A stretch of 64,000 bases of DNA from an uncultured bacterium (GTDB lineage Bacteria > Verrucomicrobiota > Lentisphaeria > Victivallales > UBA1829). How positions within the stretch are numbered: position 1 is the stretch's first letter; each line of letters starts with the position of its first letter. Shown one piece after another: positions 16,767 through 26,394 of this stretch. The DNA lies in contig CASFTV010000015.1 of assembly GCA_949297765.1 (NCBI GenBank), positions 43,180-107,179 of the forward strand, written 5' to 3'. The notes under the pieces were generated by a model. That model saw only the letters and a list, made by a program, of their open reading frames with translations. It did no database searches and had not been told where the DNA came from. A program made the position numbers and the translations under genes.

Positions 16767-18569
16767 ATGTCAGGGACAAATAGAAAAGACAAAAGCCCAA
16801 AAGTCAAGGGCAAAATTGAAAAGTCTTCAGTAAAAATTGCTGAAAAATCTGTTTCCCCAGTCAGAAAAGGCGTCAAGACCGACGCAAAAGCTGCACCGTC
16901 CGTAAAAAAGAGCAGCAAAACACCGGACCGTTCGGAAAAAAAATCGTCACCGACGGAAAAAAAATTGACGAAACCCGCCGCCATTGAGAAATCTTCGAAA
17001 AAAAGCGCGGAACAGGCTCCTTCGCAGAAAAAAGATCTCTCCCGGAAACCCTCTCCGAAAACCGGAGAGAAGAAAGCCATCCCCGTCCAGACCGCGGCCG
17101 CAGAGAAAAAAGCCGCAGCCGGGACCGTTAAGATGACCGGAGAGAAGAAAGCCATCCCCGTCCAGACCGCGGCCGCAGAGAAAAAAGCCGCAGCCGGGAC
17201 CGTTAAGATGACCGGAGAGAAAAAAGCCATCAGAAAACCGGCCCCCGAACCAGCTCCGTCCAAACAGACCGCGGAGAAAAAAACCGGGAAAACAGCAAAG
17301 GCCGAAAAGCAGAATACGGAAAAACAGCCGCTAAAAGAAAAACCGGCAGCGGAAGAATCCGCAGCAGCAAAGCGGAAAACCGAAAAGAAACTGCCGAAAG
17401 AAGAAAAAAGCGAAACGCCGGCGCCCCCCGCCCGGAAACGGAAACCGGAGAAAAAAGCCGGGCAGACGGAAGAGGCGGAACCCCGGCCTCCCGCAAAAGC
17501 GATGGAACAGGAACCGGCAGTTACCCCGTCTCCCGCCCCCGCGGCAGAGTTCACGGAGCTGCCGCCCTATGAGGAAGAACCGGAACCGCCCGCAGATGAC
17601 GCCCTCCCCGAGGATATCGACGATCAGGAAGCCTACAAAAACGAGGAGGAAATCGATCTGGACGAGGAGAAAAAGGAAAACGACAGCGACGAGGAACGGA
17701 AAAAGAACTCGAAGCTGGCGCCGATCTCCGCATCCAAGAACGATACGATGAAGGTCTATATGCAGGACATCGGGCAGATCTCCCTTGTTTCCAAGGCGGA
17801 GGAGGTTGACCTCGCCGCAAAGATCCACGGAAGAGACACCGGTGAACATGACGAAGCACGCGCGACCCTGATTCAGGCCAATCTGCGCCTTGTGGTGAAA
17901 ATCGCCCACGACTTCAAAGGACTCGGACTTCCGCTGCTCGACCTGATTTCCGAAGGGAATATCGGGCTGATGCGCGCAGTGGAGAAATTTGATCCGGCGA
18001 AGGGAGCGAAATTCAGTTCCTATGCGGCATGGTGGATCAAACAGTCGATGCGGCGGGCGCTGGCCAACCAGAGCCGGACCATCCGGATCCCCGTGCAGTC
18101 CGCGGGAAAGATCAACAAGATCAAGTCCGTGCGGATGAAGCTGGCGGAAAAACTCGGACGGGAGCCGACCGATGCGGAAATCGCCGCGAATCTCGATTTC
18201 AGCGAACGGACCGTGGCGGGCCTGCGTCTGGCAGATCTGAAAACGTTCTCGCTGCACGACCCGATTCAGCAGGGGGAGGATGGAGAGTTTCAGGACATCA
18301 TCCCGGACCGCGGAGCAATGACCCCCGACCGGATTCTCGGCGACGTGGAGTCGATCAAACGTCTGGTGGAACTGCTGCGGGACCTCGACGAACGGGAACG
18401 CATGATACTCAAAATGCGGTTCGGTCTGGACAACAACCGTCCCCGGACTCTGGAAGAGGTCAGCCAGGAGATCGGCAGGACCCGCGAACGGGTGCGCCAG
18501 ATCCAGAACCAGGCGCTGAGCAAACTCAAATCCATGCTCGCGGATGAAGCAGATTTCACAAACGATTAA
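16767..18569 (+). CDS. rpoD: RNA polymerase sigma-70 factor (RpoD/SigA type) with long Lys-rich N-terminal extension
   Basis: 600 residues. The last 270 are a standard group 1/2 sigma factor: region 1.2 (MKVYMQDIGQISLVSKAEEV), region 2 (ANLRLVVKIAHDFKGLGLPLLDLISEGN, KFSSYAAWWIKQSMRRAL), region 3, and region 4 (LDERERMILKMRFGL, EEVSQEIGRTRERVRQIQ). The first 330 are low-complexity Lys/Glu/Ala/Pro sequence with two 25-residue repeats and an acidic stretch before region 1.2; region 1.1 is not recognisable. I start at the ATG at 16767, downstream of its promoter; the frame is open further upstream but runs antisense through mfd. The next gene is rpsU, recalling the rpsU-dnaG-rpoD operon. Probably the primary sigma factor; a group 2 factor is not excluded. 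Confidence 0.88.
   Translation: MSGTNRKDKSPKVKGKIEKSSVKIAEKSVSPVRKGVKTDAKAAPSVKKSSKTPDRSEKKSSPTEKKLTKPAAIEKSSKKSAEQAPSQKKDLSRKPSPKTGEKKAIPVQTAAAEKKAAAGTVKMTGEKKAIPVQTAAAEKKAAAGTVKMTGEKKAIRKPAPEPAPSKQTAEKKTGKTAKAEKQNTEKQPLKEKPAAEESAAAKRKTEKKLPKEEKSETPAPPARKRKPEKKAGQTEEAEPRPPAKAMEQEPAVTPSPAPAAEFTELPPYEEEPEPPADDALPEDIDDQEAYKNEEEIDLDEEKKENDSDEERKKNSKLAPISASKNDTMKVYMQDIGQISLVSKAEEVDLAAKIHGRDTGEHDEARATLIQANLRLVVKIAHDFKGLGLPLLDLISEGNIGLMRAVEKFDPAKGAKFSSYAAWWIKQSMRRALANQSRTIRIPVQSAGKINKIKSVRMKLAEKLGREPTDAEIAANLDFSERTVAGLRLADLKTFSLHDPIQQGEDGEFQDIIPDRGAMTPDRILGDVESIKRLVELLRDLDERERMILKMRFGLDNNRPRTLEEVSQEIGRTRERVRQIQNQALSKLKSMLADEADFTND
17061..17229 (+). repeat. 75-bp tandem repeat in the sigma factor gene
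   Basis: Two full copies (17061-17135 and 17136-17210) and the first 19 or so bases of a third. Each copy encodes 25 residues beginning TGEKKAIPVQTAAAEKK. In-frame period, so copy number could vary without breaking the gene. Confidence 0.95.
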
Positions 18570-18616
18570 CAGACAATGAACTCTCAACATCAACAGACGA
18601 AGGGGGGTGAAACCAG

Positions 18617-18784
18617 ATGGAAGCAACAGAAGTCAGACTGAAAAAAGGAGAGCCGATTGACCGCGCACTCCGCAAACTGAAAAAGAAGCTCGATAAAGAA
18701 GGCACCCTCAAGGAACTTCGCAACAGAAGACACTTCGAAAAGCCGAGCGAAAAGAAACGCCGCACCCAGCGCCGCAGAGGCTGA
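18617..18784 (+). CDS. rpsU: 30S ribosomal protein bS21
   Basis: 55 residues beginning [21 protein letters not shown] and ending with a Lys/Arg-rich tail ([11 protein letters not shown]). This is the usual S21 pattern: a short beta-like start, then [27 protein letters not shown]. The protein helps the small subunit bind mRNA. Ribosome binding site AGGGGGGTG is 6 bp before the ATG. It lies 47 bp after the sigma factor gene and directly before a strong terminator, so the two are likely co-transcribed. Confidence 0.96.
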   Translation: MEATEVRLKKGEPIDRALRKLKKKLDKEGTLKELRNRRHFEKPSEKKRRTQRRRG

Positions 18785-18804
18785 CGGGAGATGCGTTCTC
18801 CTTT

Positions 18805-18853
18805 GCCGCAGGACGGTTTTTTTCTGAAAATCCGTCTTGCGGCTTGTTTTTTT
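18805..18853 (+). terminator. intrinsic terminator after rpsU
   Basis: GCCGCAGGACGG pairs with CCGTCTTGCGGC (one G-U pair), followed by TTGTTTTTTT. Confidence 0.9.
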
Positions 18854-18909
18854 CCCTTCGAGAGAGTATCTTATTCGGAATGGACAATCATGAATAAAGC
18901 GATGCAGTC

Positions 18910-20073
18910 ATGGCACAGGATGAACGGACTTTACTGAAAACAATCAACAAGGGCAGAACGTTTTTCTGGCTGCCGATTCTGGATTTTTATATCCTGCGGG
19001 AGTTTCTGATTCCGTTTTCGGTGCTCTGCTTCACCTTCACGCTGCTGTTCCTGATCGGAGATGTGTTCAACGATCTTTCGGATTTTCTGGAATACAAGGC
19101 ATCGCCGCTGCTTGCGGCGAAATATTTTATTCTGAAGATGCCGGGGAACATCCGTTTTGTACTGCCGATTTCGGTGCTTCTTTCGTGCATGTACAGCATA
19201 GCGAATCTCGGGCGGACAAGGGAAATCACCGCGATGCGCGCGTCGGGCCTCTCAATGCTCCGTTGCGGAGGAGCGATCTACCTTGCGGCGCTCTGCGTGA
19301 CATTTGTGAATTTCTGGTTCAATGAACAGCTGGTGCCGGACTGCGACATGAAGGCAAAAATCCTGATCAAGACCCTCGGCAACGAACAGTACGAGGAACG
19401 GATGTATTCCATGCTCCAGTACCGGAGTTCCGACAAAACGCGCGACTGGCTCTTCACGGACTTCGACAAAAGCGGCATCCAGAAAAAAGTGATTCTCAAA
19501 CAGTATAAAGTGGATCCGAAGGGGAAACGTTATCTGGCATGGGATCTCCATGCGGACGAGGCGGAATACACGCCTGCAGGATGGGTGTTCCGCGGCGTGA
19601 AACGGACCCCCTACAGCGAACTGATTCACGTTCCTGGAGCCGAAGAACGCTTCCAGGAACTTCGCTTCACACCGGAGGAAATCCCGGAAAACACCGACAA
19701 CATCCGCAACGCAATCCGTCCGCCGGACGAGCTTTCCTCCGTGGCGATCTATGCGATTCTGAAGGACAATCCGACAATGGTGCAGTCGCTGAAAAACGTC
19801 TATCAGACCATTCTGTATTACCGGCTGGCCTTTCCGTGGGTCTGTTTTCTGTGCGTGTTTCTCGGACTTCCGCTTGCCGCGAAAAACGAGCGGGCGGGCA
19901 TCTTCCTTTCCATTGTGACGGCGGTCGCTGCAATTGTGGTGTTCCAGATGATGACGGAAATCTTTCTGGTTCTCGGCAAGCAGGGCTATGTGCCTCCGTT
20001 CATCGGAGGAGTCGGACCGACGCTCGCCTTCCTGTGTTACAGCTACTTCTTTGTCATCCGCAAATCGACCTGA
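18910..20073 (+). CDS. LptF/LptG family LPS export permease (YjgP/YjgQ)
   Basis: 387 residues. Hydrophobic segments at about 25-45, 60-80 and 105-130 (LDFYILREFLIPFSVLCFTFTLLFLIGDVFNDL and NLGRTREITAMRASGLSMLR) precede a large periplasmic beta domain (about 140-280). Three more membrane segments at the C-terminus (YYRLAFPWVCFLCVFLGLPLAAKNERAG) complete the permease. This is the six-helix LptF/G architecture that extracts LPS from the inner membrane with LptB. Only one of the two paralogues is here, so I do not assign F or G. It has no close operon partner. Confidence 0.92.
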   Translation: MAQDERTLLKTINKGRTFFWLPILDFYILREFLIPFSVLCFTFTLLFLIGDVFNDLSDFLEYKASPLLAAKYFILKMPGNIRFVLPISVLLSCMYSIANLGRTREITAMRASGLSMLRCGGAIYLAALCVTFVNFWFNEQLVPDCDMKAKILIKTLGNEQYEERMYSMLQYRSSDKTRDWLFTDFDKSGIQKKVILKQYKVDPKGKRYLAWDLHADEAEYTPAGWVFRGVKRTPYSELIHVPGAEERFQELRFTPEEIPENTDNIRNAIRPPDELSSVAIYAILKDNPTMVQSLKNVYQTILYYRLAFPWVCFLCVFLGLPLAAKNERAGIFLSIVTAVAAIVVFQMMTEIFLVLGKQGYVPPFIGGVGPTLAFLCYSYFFVIRKST

Positions 20074-20133
20074 TCCGTTCCGGATGGTCACGAACTGTAT
20101 CGAAAGAATCACATTTTGTATACATGTTCCTGC

Positions 20134-20161
20134 TTGAATGAATCCTGTGCAAGGATATATT
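20134..20161 (+). promoter_or_regulatory. promoter of the 20221 gene
   Basis: TTGAAT (20134-20139), 16 bp, TATATT (20156-20161), about 60 bp before the start codon. Confidence 0.5.
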
Positions 20162-20220
20162 GAATTCAGAAGCGATCGGCAATGAATTTCAAAATCCAAC
20201 ACAAAAAGGACAGGAGAGAA

Positions 20221-21105
20221 ATGAAGAACATCCGGATCGGCACAATGGTTCAGGCAAATGCTGGCGCGGGCGACTACATCCGTCAGATCATCCCCTACGG
20301 GTTTGAATGTTTTGCGCTGACGTATCCCAACGGCAACTTCAAAGGAGTTTCTCCGGAAGAAGTGGCGGAAAAGGTCATGCCGGAGATCAAGGGAAAAGAT
20401 ATTGAAATTTCCAGCATCAGCGTCTTCGGCAATCCGCTGGAGGAGAGCGAAGAAGGCGCGCTGACTCTGAAGTGCTTCAAGCACGCGATCGAAACGGCAC
20501 ATCTGTTCCGGACCGGTCTGGTGACCGGATTCACGGGAGCTCTCCGCGGAAAACCGGTGACGGAATCCATGGAACGTTTCAAGGCAGTCTGGACGCCGAT
20601 GGCGGAATTCGCGGCGGAAAAAGGAGTCCGGATCGCATTCGAAAACTGCAACATGGGCGGATCGTGGAAAAGCGCCACATGCAACCTTGCAATGAATCCG
20701 GCCTGCTGGGAACTGATGTTTGAAGCGGTTCCGGCGGAAAACTTCGGACTGGAATGGGAACCCTGTCATCAGATGGTGCAGTTGATTGATCCGCTTCCCC
20801 AGATCCGCGACTGGGCGCCGCGCATCTTCCACATCCACGGGAAAGATGCGACAATCCGCCGCGATCTTCTCGCGAAAAACGGACTGTGGGGCGAATGGGT
20901 CTGGCACCGCACCCCCGGCTTCGGCGACAGCAACTGGACCGATCTGATTTCCGAACTCCGCAAATACGGCTATCAGGGCAATATCGACATCGAAGGATGG
21001 CATGATCCGGTCTACCGCGGCAGTCTGGAAATGACCGGTCAGGTGGCAGGGCTTAACTATCTCAAGCGCTGCCGCGGCGGCGATTTCATTCCGAATCCCG
21101 CCTGA
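20221..21105 (+). CDS. sugar phosphate isomerase/epimerase (xylose isomerase-like TIM barrel)
   Basis: 294 residues of the AP endonuclease 2/xylose isomerase-like superfamily. Metal ligand candidates fit the pattern: RIAFENCNMGG (Glu), FGLEWEPCHQ (Glu, His), IFHIHGKD (His, Asp) and a closing NIDIEGWHDP (Glu, His). The start at 20221 follows AGGAGAG; an ATG 13 codons earlier lacks a site. The family includes inosose dehydratases, hydroxypyruvate isomerases and ketose epimerases, so the reaction cannot be named. Monocistronic, between its own promoter and terminator. Confidence 0.85.
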   Translation: MKNIRIGTMVQANAGAGDYIRQIIPYGFECFALTYPNGNFKGVSPEEVAEKVMPEIKGKDIEISSISVFGNPLEESEEGALTLKCFKHAIETAHLFRTGLVTGFTGALRGKPVTESMERFKAVWTPMAEFAAEKGVRIAFENCNMGGSWKSATCNLAMNPACWELMFEAVPAENFGLEWEPCHQMVQLIDPLPQIRDWAPRIFHIHGKDATIRRDLLAKNGLWGEWVWHRTPGFGDSNWTDLISELRKYGYQGNIDIEGWHDPVYRGSLEMTGQVAGLNYLKRCRGGDFIPNPA

Positions 21106-21129
21106 TCTCCTCCCGTACAGAGCAACACC

Positions 21130-21170
21130 CGGCCGCTCCGTCGATTTCCAGGCGGAGCGGCCGTTTTTTT
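21130..21170 (+). terminator. intrinsic terminator after the isomerase-like gene
   Basis: An 11-bp perfect stem CGGCCGCTCCG / CGGAGCGGCCG followed by seven T. Confidence 0.93.
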
Positions 21171-21256
21171 CCCCGCGCAATTTCATTGAAGGAATCGCCG
21201 GCCTGTCCGTTTTCCGATTCATGACGGAAACGTAATCATAAAAACGGCAAATCAGC

Positions 21257-21285
21257 TTGAAAAATGAATCAATATGCAGTACAGT
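21257..21285 (+). promoter_or_regulatory. promoter of the STAS-arn operon
   Basis: TTGAAA (21257-21262), 17 bp, TACAGT (21280-21285), 28 bp before the STAS start codon. Confidence 0.5.
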
Positions 21286-21313
21286 TCTCCATACAAATCC
21301 CAGGGAGGCGATC

Positions 21314-21646
21314 ATGCAGATTGAAACGGTTCGGAACGAGACATATACGGTGATTCATCTGATTGGGCAGTTCAACACGGAAGCCTCGGAAACCGCGGGT
21401 CAGACCCTTCTGGAAGAATTCCGGAACACCACGCTCCTGATTCTGGATTTCGACCGGGTTCCTTTTCTCAGCAGTTCCGGAATGCGCGTAATTCTGCAGC
21501 TGGCCAAAGAGGCGACACGGAATGAAAAGGGATTTGTCATCTGCGGCATGAATCAGGATGTCACGACGGCAATGAAACTGACCGGATTCCTGACCGACAT
21601 CCATGTGGCCAAGGATCTGAAAACAGCAGAAATGCTGTATGTGTAA
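21314..21646 (+). CDS. STAS domain protein (anti-anti-sigma factor type)
   Basis: 110 residues, a single STAS domain like SpoIIAA/RsbV. The phosphorylation loop reads VPFLSSSGMRVIL; Ser55, next to Gly, corresponds to the serine phosphorylated in SpoIIAA, while the usual preceding Asp is Ser here. Start at ATG 21314, supported by GGGAGG; an ATG 19 codons earlier overlaps the promoter. It is the first gene of a run with arnC, arnA and arnD. No anti-sigma kinase or phosphatase is nearby, so a link to envelope stress control is inference. Confidence 0.88.
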   Translation: MQIETVRNETYTVIHLIGQFNTEASETAGQTLLEEFRNTTLLILDFDRVPFLSSSGMRVILQLAKEATRNEKGFVICGMNQDVTTAMKLTGFLTDIHVAKDLKTAEMLYV

Positions 21647-21694
21647 AAGGCCGGAGCCACCCGGCGGACAGAAAAGCAGGAATGAGGTTTGAAG

Positions 21695-22660
21695 ATGGAT
21701 GAAAACAGGAAAATAGAACTCTCCCTCGTGATTCCGGTATACAACGAGGAAGCCAACTTGAATGAACTGATCCGCAGATGCCTTGTTGCCTGCGACTCGC
21801 TCGACATCACCTATGAAATGATCCTGGTGGACGACGGCAGCGCCGACTCCTCCGCCCGGATGATCCGGGACGCGGCGGAAAAATACGACGGGAAAATTGT
21901 CGGAGTGTTTCTGACAACAAACTTCGGACAGCACGCAGCAGTCACCGCCGGGCTGAAGACGGCGCTGGGGAAATTTGTCATCACGCTCGACGCCGACCTC
22001 CAGAACCCGCCCGAAGAAATTCCGAAACTGGTGGAAAAACTCCGGGAAGGCTACGATGTGGTCGGGACAATCCGTGAAAACCGGAAAGACACCTTCTTCC
22101 GCCGCTGGGCCTCCAAAACCGTCAACTTCATGGTCCGGAAACTCTGCAACGGAAAAACCATGACCGACTACGGCTGCATGCTGCGCGGCTATTCCCGGAA
22201 CGTTGTCAACGCAATTCTCGACTGTCCCGAACACGGGAAGTTCATTCCGATGCTCGCGATGAGCTACGCGCGCCGAACCGTTGAGATCCATGTGAAGCAT
22301 GCGGACCGGACGGCGGGAGAGTCAAAATACAATATCTGGAAACTGATCGCGCTCCAGTACGATCTTCTGACCGGGACCTCCATTTTCCCGCTCCGGATGC
22401 TGACCTATCTCGGAACTCTGCTCGCCATTTTCGGAATTCTGTTCGGCATTTTCATTTTTGTGATGACCCGGATTCGCGGAGATGAGTGGAGCCAGTACGG
22501 TATTTTCACGCTGTTTTCACTCGTTTTTCTCTTCATGGGCGGCCAGTTCGTCGCGATGGGGCTTCTCGGAGAGTACATCGGGAAAATTCACATGAACACC
22601 CGCGGACGGCCGCAGTTTTTCATTGAATCCGTCGTCGGGAGAAAATCGTCAACAAACTGA
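21695..22660 (+). CDS. arnC: undecaprenyl-phosphate 4-deoxy-4-formamido-L-arabinose transferase
   Basis: 321 residues, the same size as enterobacterial ArnC. GT2 domain with SLVIPVYNEEANLNEL, the nucleotide Asp in ILVDDGSADSS and the DAD metal motif in ITLDADLQNPPEEIP. Two C-terminal membrane helices follow (PLRMLTYLGTLLAIFGILFGIFIFVM and a second before YIGKIHMNTRGRPQF). It loads formylated Ara4N onto the lipid carrier at the inner membrane. GAGG lies 7 bp before the ATG. The order arnC-arnA-arnD matches the enterobacterial operon and raises confidence over a generic dolichol-type transferase. Confidence 0.93.
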   Translation: MDENRKIELSLVIPVYNEEANLNELIRRCLVACDSLDITYEMILVDDGSADSSARMIRDAAEKYDGKIVGVFLTTNFGQHAAVTAGLKTALGKFVITLDADLQNPPEEIPKLVEKLREGYDVVGTIRENRKDTFFRRWASKTVNFMVRKLCNGKTMTDYGCMLRGYSRNVVNAILDCPEHGKFIPMLAMSYARRTVEIHVKHADRTAGESKYNIWKLIALQYDLLTGTSIFPLRMLTYLGTLLAIFGILFGIFIFVMTRIRGDEWSQYGIFTLFSLVFLFMGGQFVAMGLLGEYIGKIHMNTRGRPQFFIESVVGRKSSTN

Positions 22661-22699
22661 ACCGGCCGGCGGCCGGATCTGCAAAGATAAGGAGTTGCA

Positions 22700-24703
22700 A
22701 TGAAAGCAGTTGTATTTGCCTACAACAACATCGGATGCGAAGGAATCGAAGCCCTGCTCAAAAACGGATTTGAGATTTCCGCCGTGTTCACTCATAAGGA
22801 TGATCCCGCGGAGAATCTCTGGTTCCGCTCGGTTGCCGAACTTGCGGCGGAAAAAGGGATCCCGGTCTATGCGCCGGAGAATCCGAACCATCCGCTGTGG
22901 CGCGCCCGCATCCAGGCGATGAAGCCCGATTATCTGTTCTCCTTTTATTATCGTTCCGTGCTGAAAAAGGAGATTCTGGAAATTCCGTCGAAAGGGGCGC
23001 TGAATCTGCACGGATCGCTGCTTCCGAAATACCGCGGATGCGCACCGCTCAACTGGGCGGTCATCAACGGGGAAAAGGAAAGCGGCGTCACTCTGCACCT
23101 GATGACGGAAAAGGTGGATGCCGGCGATATTGTCGCTCAGAAAAAGTTCGCCATATCCGGAAATGACACAGCAAAAGATGTCCATCTGAAAGCCGTGAAG
23201 GCCGCAGCGGAACTCCTTGCAAAGGAACTTCCCGCCCTCGCAAAGCTGAAAGGGAAGGTCAAAGGGAAAAAGCAGTCGGAAAAGGACGCGACCTGCTTTC
23301 CGAGAAGGAAACCCGCCGACGGCGCGATCGACTGGACGAAATCGGCGGCGGAGGTCCGCAATCTTGTCCGCGGAGTGACCCGTCCCTTCCCCGGGGCGTT
23401 CAGCTATCTTGGCGATAAGAAATATCTAATCTGGGATGTTTCGGAAGTCAAACTTCCGGCGAAGGGTGCCAAAGCGAAACCGGGGGTCATCCTGTCAACC
23501 GCTCCGCTGACCGTTGCCTGCGGCAGAAATGCGGTCCGGATCAATTTTGCCCAGGTCGAAAACGGACTCTATGCGTCCGGCGAACAGCTGGTTCGCGACT
23601 GCCGGCTGGTGGAGAAGATGCAGTTTGTCTCCGATCCCGCCGCACTCCGTCCAAAACGGAAAAAGAGCATTCTGATTCTGGGTGTCAACGGCTTCATCGG
23701 CAGTGCGATCAGCGAACGGCTCCTGGCCAGCGGCGAATACGAAATCTACGGAATGGATCTCCGGTCCAACTACATCCGGGAGCTGCTCGACAACAAGGAT
23801 TTCCATTTCACCGAGGGAGACATCACCATCCACCGGGAATGGATCGAATATTATGTGAAGAAATGCGATGTTGTCCTGCCGCTGGTCGCCATTGCGACGC
23901 CGATCGAATACACACGGAATCCGCTCAAAGTGTTCGAACTGGATTTTGAAGAGAATCTCCGGATCGTGCGCTACTGCGTGAAATACAACAAGCGGATCAT
24001 TTTTCCGTCGACGTCGGAGGTCTATGCGATGTGCGACGAGGAGTCGTTCGACGAAGACAACTCCCGCCTTATTCTCGGTCCCATCCGGATGCAGCGCTGG
24101 ATCTACTCCTGCTCCAAGCAGATGCTCGACCGCGTCATCTGGGCGTACGGGATGAAAGGACTCAAATTCACACTGTTCCGTCCGTTCAACTGGATGGGTC
24201 CGAAGCTCGACAGCCTCACATCCGCGCGGATCGGCAGTTCCCGCGCGATCACGCAGCTGATTCTGAATCTTGTCCAGGGCAATCCGATTCTGCTCATTGA
24301 CGGCGGCGAACAGAAACGCTGCTTCACCCACGTCACCGACGGCATCGAATGCCTCTTCCGGATCATCGAAAACAAAGACGGGCGCTGCGACGGGAAAATC
24401 ATCAACATCGGCTGTCCCGAAAACGAGGCGAGCATCCGGGAACTGGCGGAAATCCTTGTCCGGAAATTCGACAAGCATCCGCTCCGCAGGAAATTCCCGC
24501 CGTTCGCCGGCTACAAGGTCATCGAGTCCGGAGAATTCTACGGCGAAGGCTATCAGGATGTCCAGCACCGGAAACCGAGTATCAAAAATGCGTGGAAGTA
24601 CTGCGACTGGAAACCGGTGGTCAAACTGGAGGAATCCATTGAAAAGACTCTGGACTTCTTCCTGAAACAGGCGGTTGAATCCGGAGAATTCGAGGTGAAA
24701 TGA
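22700..24703 (+). CDS. arnA: bifunctional UDP-Ara4N formyltransferase / UDP-glucuronate decarboxylase
   Basis: 667 residues against 660 in E. coli. The N-terminal formyltransferase keeps catalytic Asn102, His104 and Asp140 at identical numbers ([18 protein letters not shown]). The C-terminal short-chain dehydrogenase domain starts with [13 protein letters not shown] near residue 325. It has Ser439-Glu440 in PSTSEVY and the Tyr469-Lys473 pair in YSCSKQM, corresponding to S433/E434 and Y463/K467 of E. coli. Both half-reactions of lipid A aminoarabinose synthesis should be active. The stop overlaps the arnD start by 4 bp. arnB, arnT and ugd are not in the window. Confidence 0.97.
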   Translation: MKAVVFAYNNIGCEGIEALLKNGFEISAVFTHKDDPAENLWFRSVAELAAEKGIPVYAPENPNHPLWRARIQAMKPDYLFSFYYRSVLKKEILEIPSKGALNLHGSLLPKYRGCAPLNWAVINGEKESGVTLHLMTEKVDAGDIVAQKKFAISGNDTAKDVHLKAVKAAAELLAKELPALAKLKGKVKGKKQSEKDATCFPRRKPADGAIDWTKSAAEVRNLVRGVTRPFPGAFSYLGDKKYLIWDVSEVKLPAKGAKAKPGVILSTAPLTVACGRNAVRINFAQVENGLYASGEQLVRDCRLVEKMQFVSDPAALRPKRKKSILILGVNGFIGSAISERLLASGEYEIYGMDLRSNYIRELLDNKDFHFTEGDITIHREWIEYYVKKCDVVLPLVAIATPIEYTRNPLKVFELDFEENLRIVRYCVKYNKRIIFPSTSEVYAMCDEESFDEDNSRLILGPIRMQRWIYSCSKQMLDRVIWAYGMKGLKFTLFRPFNWMGPKLDSLTSARIGSSRAITQLILNLVQGNPILLIDGGEQKRCFTHVTDGIECLFRIIENKDGRCDGKIINIGCPENEASIRELAEILVRKFDKHPLRRKFPPFAGYKVIESGEFYGEGYQDVQHRKPSIKNAWKYCDWKPVVKLEESIEKTLDFFLKQAVESGEFEVK

Positions 24704-25593
24704 AAGCCGGACTCCGCATTGATGTCGATACGCTGAGCGGCACCCGGGACGGGGTGCCGTCCCTTTTGCGCACGCTGGACCGGCACGGAATCCGGGGAGC
24801 ATTCTTTTTCTCGGTCGGCCCCGACAACATGGGACGGAATCTGTGGCGTCTTTTCAAACCGGCGTTCCTGTGGAAAATGCTCCGGACAAAAGCAGCCAGT
24901 CTCTACGGATGGGACATTCTGCTGATGGGAACCGCATGGCCCGGCCCGCGCATCGGAATCCGCTGCGAAACAATGATCCGCGATGCGGCAGAAGCCGGTC
25001 ATGAAATCGGAGTTCATGCGTGGGACCACCGTCTGTGGCAGGCGAAATCGGACCGGATGAGCGCGGAAGAAGGATATCTCCAGCTCCGCAGGGCCTTCGA
25101 GGAGCTGACCCGCATCACCGGAAAAGAACCGGTCTGCTCCGCGTCGCCCGGATGGCGCTGCACAGAGGAACTGCTCCAATGCAAGGAACGCCTGCCGTTC
25201 CGCTACAACAGCGACTGCCGCGGAAGTTCGATCTTTCTTCCGGCGGTCAACGGGGAAACGCTGAAAACGCCTCAGATCCCGCTGAATCTGCCGACCTACG
25301 ATGAACTCTACGGACGCGACGGCATCGACAACAGCAACTACAACCGCCGTCTGCTGGATCTTTTCTCGCCCGATGGACTGAATCTGCTCACCATCCACGC
25401 GGAAGTCGAAGGACGGATCTGCGCGGCGATGTTCGACGAATTTCTGACGGAGGCCAAGGCGCGCGGAATCGAATTCTGCGCGCCCGGAGATCTTCTTCCC
25501 GAAGACCGCTCCGTCATTCCTCCGGGCCGTCTGGTTCAGGGGGAAATTCCCGGCCGCGAAGGCATCCTTGCGCTTCAGGGCGCTCTGAACTGA
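24700..25593 (+). CDS. arnD: 4-deoxy-4-formamido-L-arabinose-phosphoundecaprenol deformylase
   Basis: 297 residues of the polysaccharide deacetylase fold. The start [20 protein letters not shown] and the segment [20 protein letters not shown]...FLWKMLR...[18 protein letters not shown] match ArnD proteins closely. The metal-binding His pair is in [11 protein letters not shown]. It removes the formyl group from the carrier-bound sugar on the periplasmic side before transfer to lipid A. Translationally coupled to arnA (ATGA overlap). Confidence 0.96.
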   Translation: MKAGLRIDVDTLSGTRDGVPSLLRTLDRHGIRGAFFFSVGPDNMGRNLWRLFKPAFLWKMLRTKAASLYGWDILLMGTAWPGPRIGIRCETMIRDAAEAGHEIGVHAWDHRLWQAKSDRMSAEEGYLQLRRAFEELTRITGKEPVCSASPGWRCTEELLQCKERLPFRYNSDCRGSSIFLPAVNGETLKTPQIPLNLPTYDELYGRDGIDNSNYNRRLLDLFSPDGLNLLTIHAEVEGRICAAMFDEFLTEAKARGIEFCAPGDLLPEDRSVIPPGRLVQGEIPGREGILALQGALN

Positions 25594-25612
25594 ATAACAT
25601 GAGGAGATCGAC

Positions 25613-26362
25613 ATGGCGAATACAAAACTTCCGATCAGCAAATGTTTTTCCTGGATCTGGGCGGCGCCGTTTTTCAAAAGCGGACTGCGCTATCTTCAGC
25701 GCCATCCGCTGAACGAGGGAACCGCGGAAGTCATCTGGAAAACGCGCCACAAAACCGTCTGGAAGACAACACTTCCGCAGCAGCATGACGGACTGACGGT
25801 GGTCTGGAAAGATTATACCAACACCCGGTTCTGGCGGTTTTTCTTCCGTCCTTCGTTTTCCGCCCGGGAGAGTACCGGCTACCGGATTGCGGAACGGCTC
25901 AACATTCCGGTTCCCCGTCTTCTTGCCTGCGGAGACACCCGCCGCTTCTTCAAGCTGAAACGCTGCTTCATTGTCACGGAATTCATGAAGAATTCCCGGA
26001 ACGGCCTGGTCTTCTGCCCGGGCGGCGCCATGGCGGGCGAAGAGGGACTGCGCAAAGCGTTCTGCAAACAGAATCTCCACAATCTTGCGCTTCTGCACGA
26101 GGCAGGCTTCTGTCACGGAACAGCGCTGCCGCAGAACATGCTCTGGACCATCAACAAGGACTCCCGCATGGAAACCGCATGGATTGATCTGGAAAAGGTT
26201 CGCAGATTCTCCGGACGGAAACTCCGGAAACAGATGAAAAAGGATCTCTCCGATTTTCTCGGCAATCTGGAATTCGATCCGGAGACCGCCGAACAGATGA
26301 TCAACTACTACAACCGCGTCCGGCGCTCCATCCACCCGGACGCGAAACCGATGGATTTCTGA
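25613..26362 (+). CDS. lipopolysaccharide kinase family protein (Kdo/WaaP-like)
   Basis: 249 residues with a small protein-kinase-like fold. VVWKDYTNTRFWRFF carries the probable ATP-binding Lys; LALLHEAGFCHGTALPQNMLW corresponds to the catalytic loop with His and Asn; and AWIDLEKVRRF holds the metal-binding Asp. LPS core kinases of the WaaP/KdkA group share this layout. Located 19 bp after arnD, so it may add phosphate to the core of the same LPS whose lipid A receives aminoarabinose. Which sugar is phosphorylated is not visible. Confidence 0.82.
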   Translation: MANTKLPISKCFSWIWAAPFFKSGLRYLQRHPLNEGTAEVIWKTRHKTVWKTTLPQQHDGLTVVWKDYTNTRFWRFFFRPSFSARESTGYRIAERLNIPVPRLLACGDTRRFFKLKRCFIVTEFMKNSRNGLVFCPGGAMAGEEGLRKAFCKQNLHNLALLHEAGFCHGTALPQNMLWTINKDSRMETAWIDLEKVRRFSGRKLRKQMKKDLSDFLGNLEFDPETAEQMINYYNRVRRSIHPDAKPMDF

Positions 26363-26394
26363 CCGCAGGGCCGGAACAGAAAGGAAGTATTCAC

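Noticed and set aside
17061..17229. Tandem repeat considered as CRISPR-like
   Set aside because: Adjacent identical in-frame 75-bp units without spacers, inside a coding sequence.
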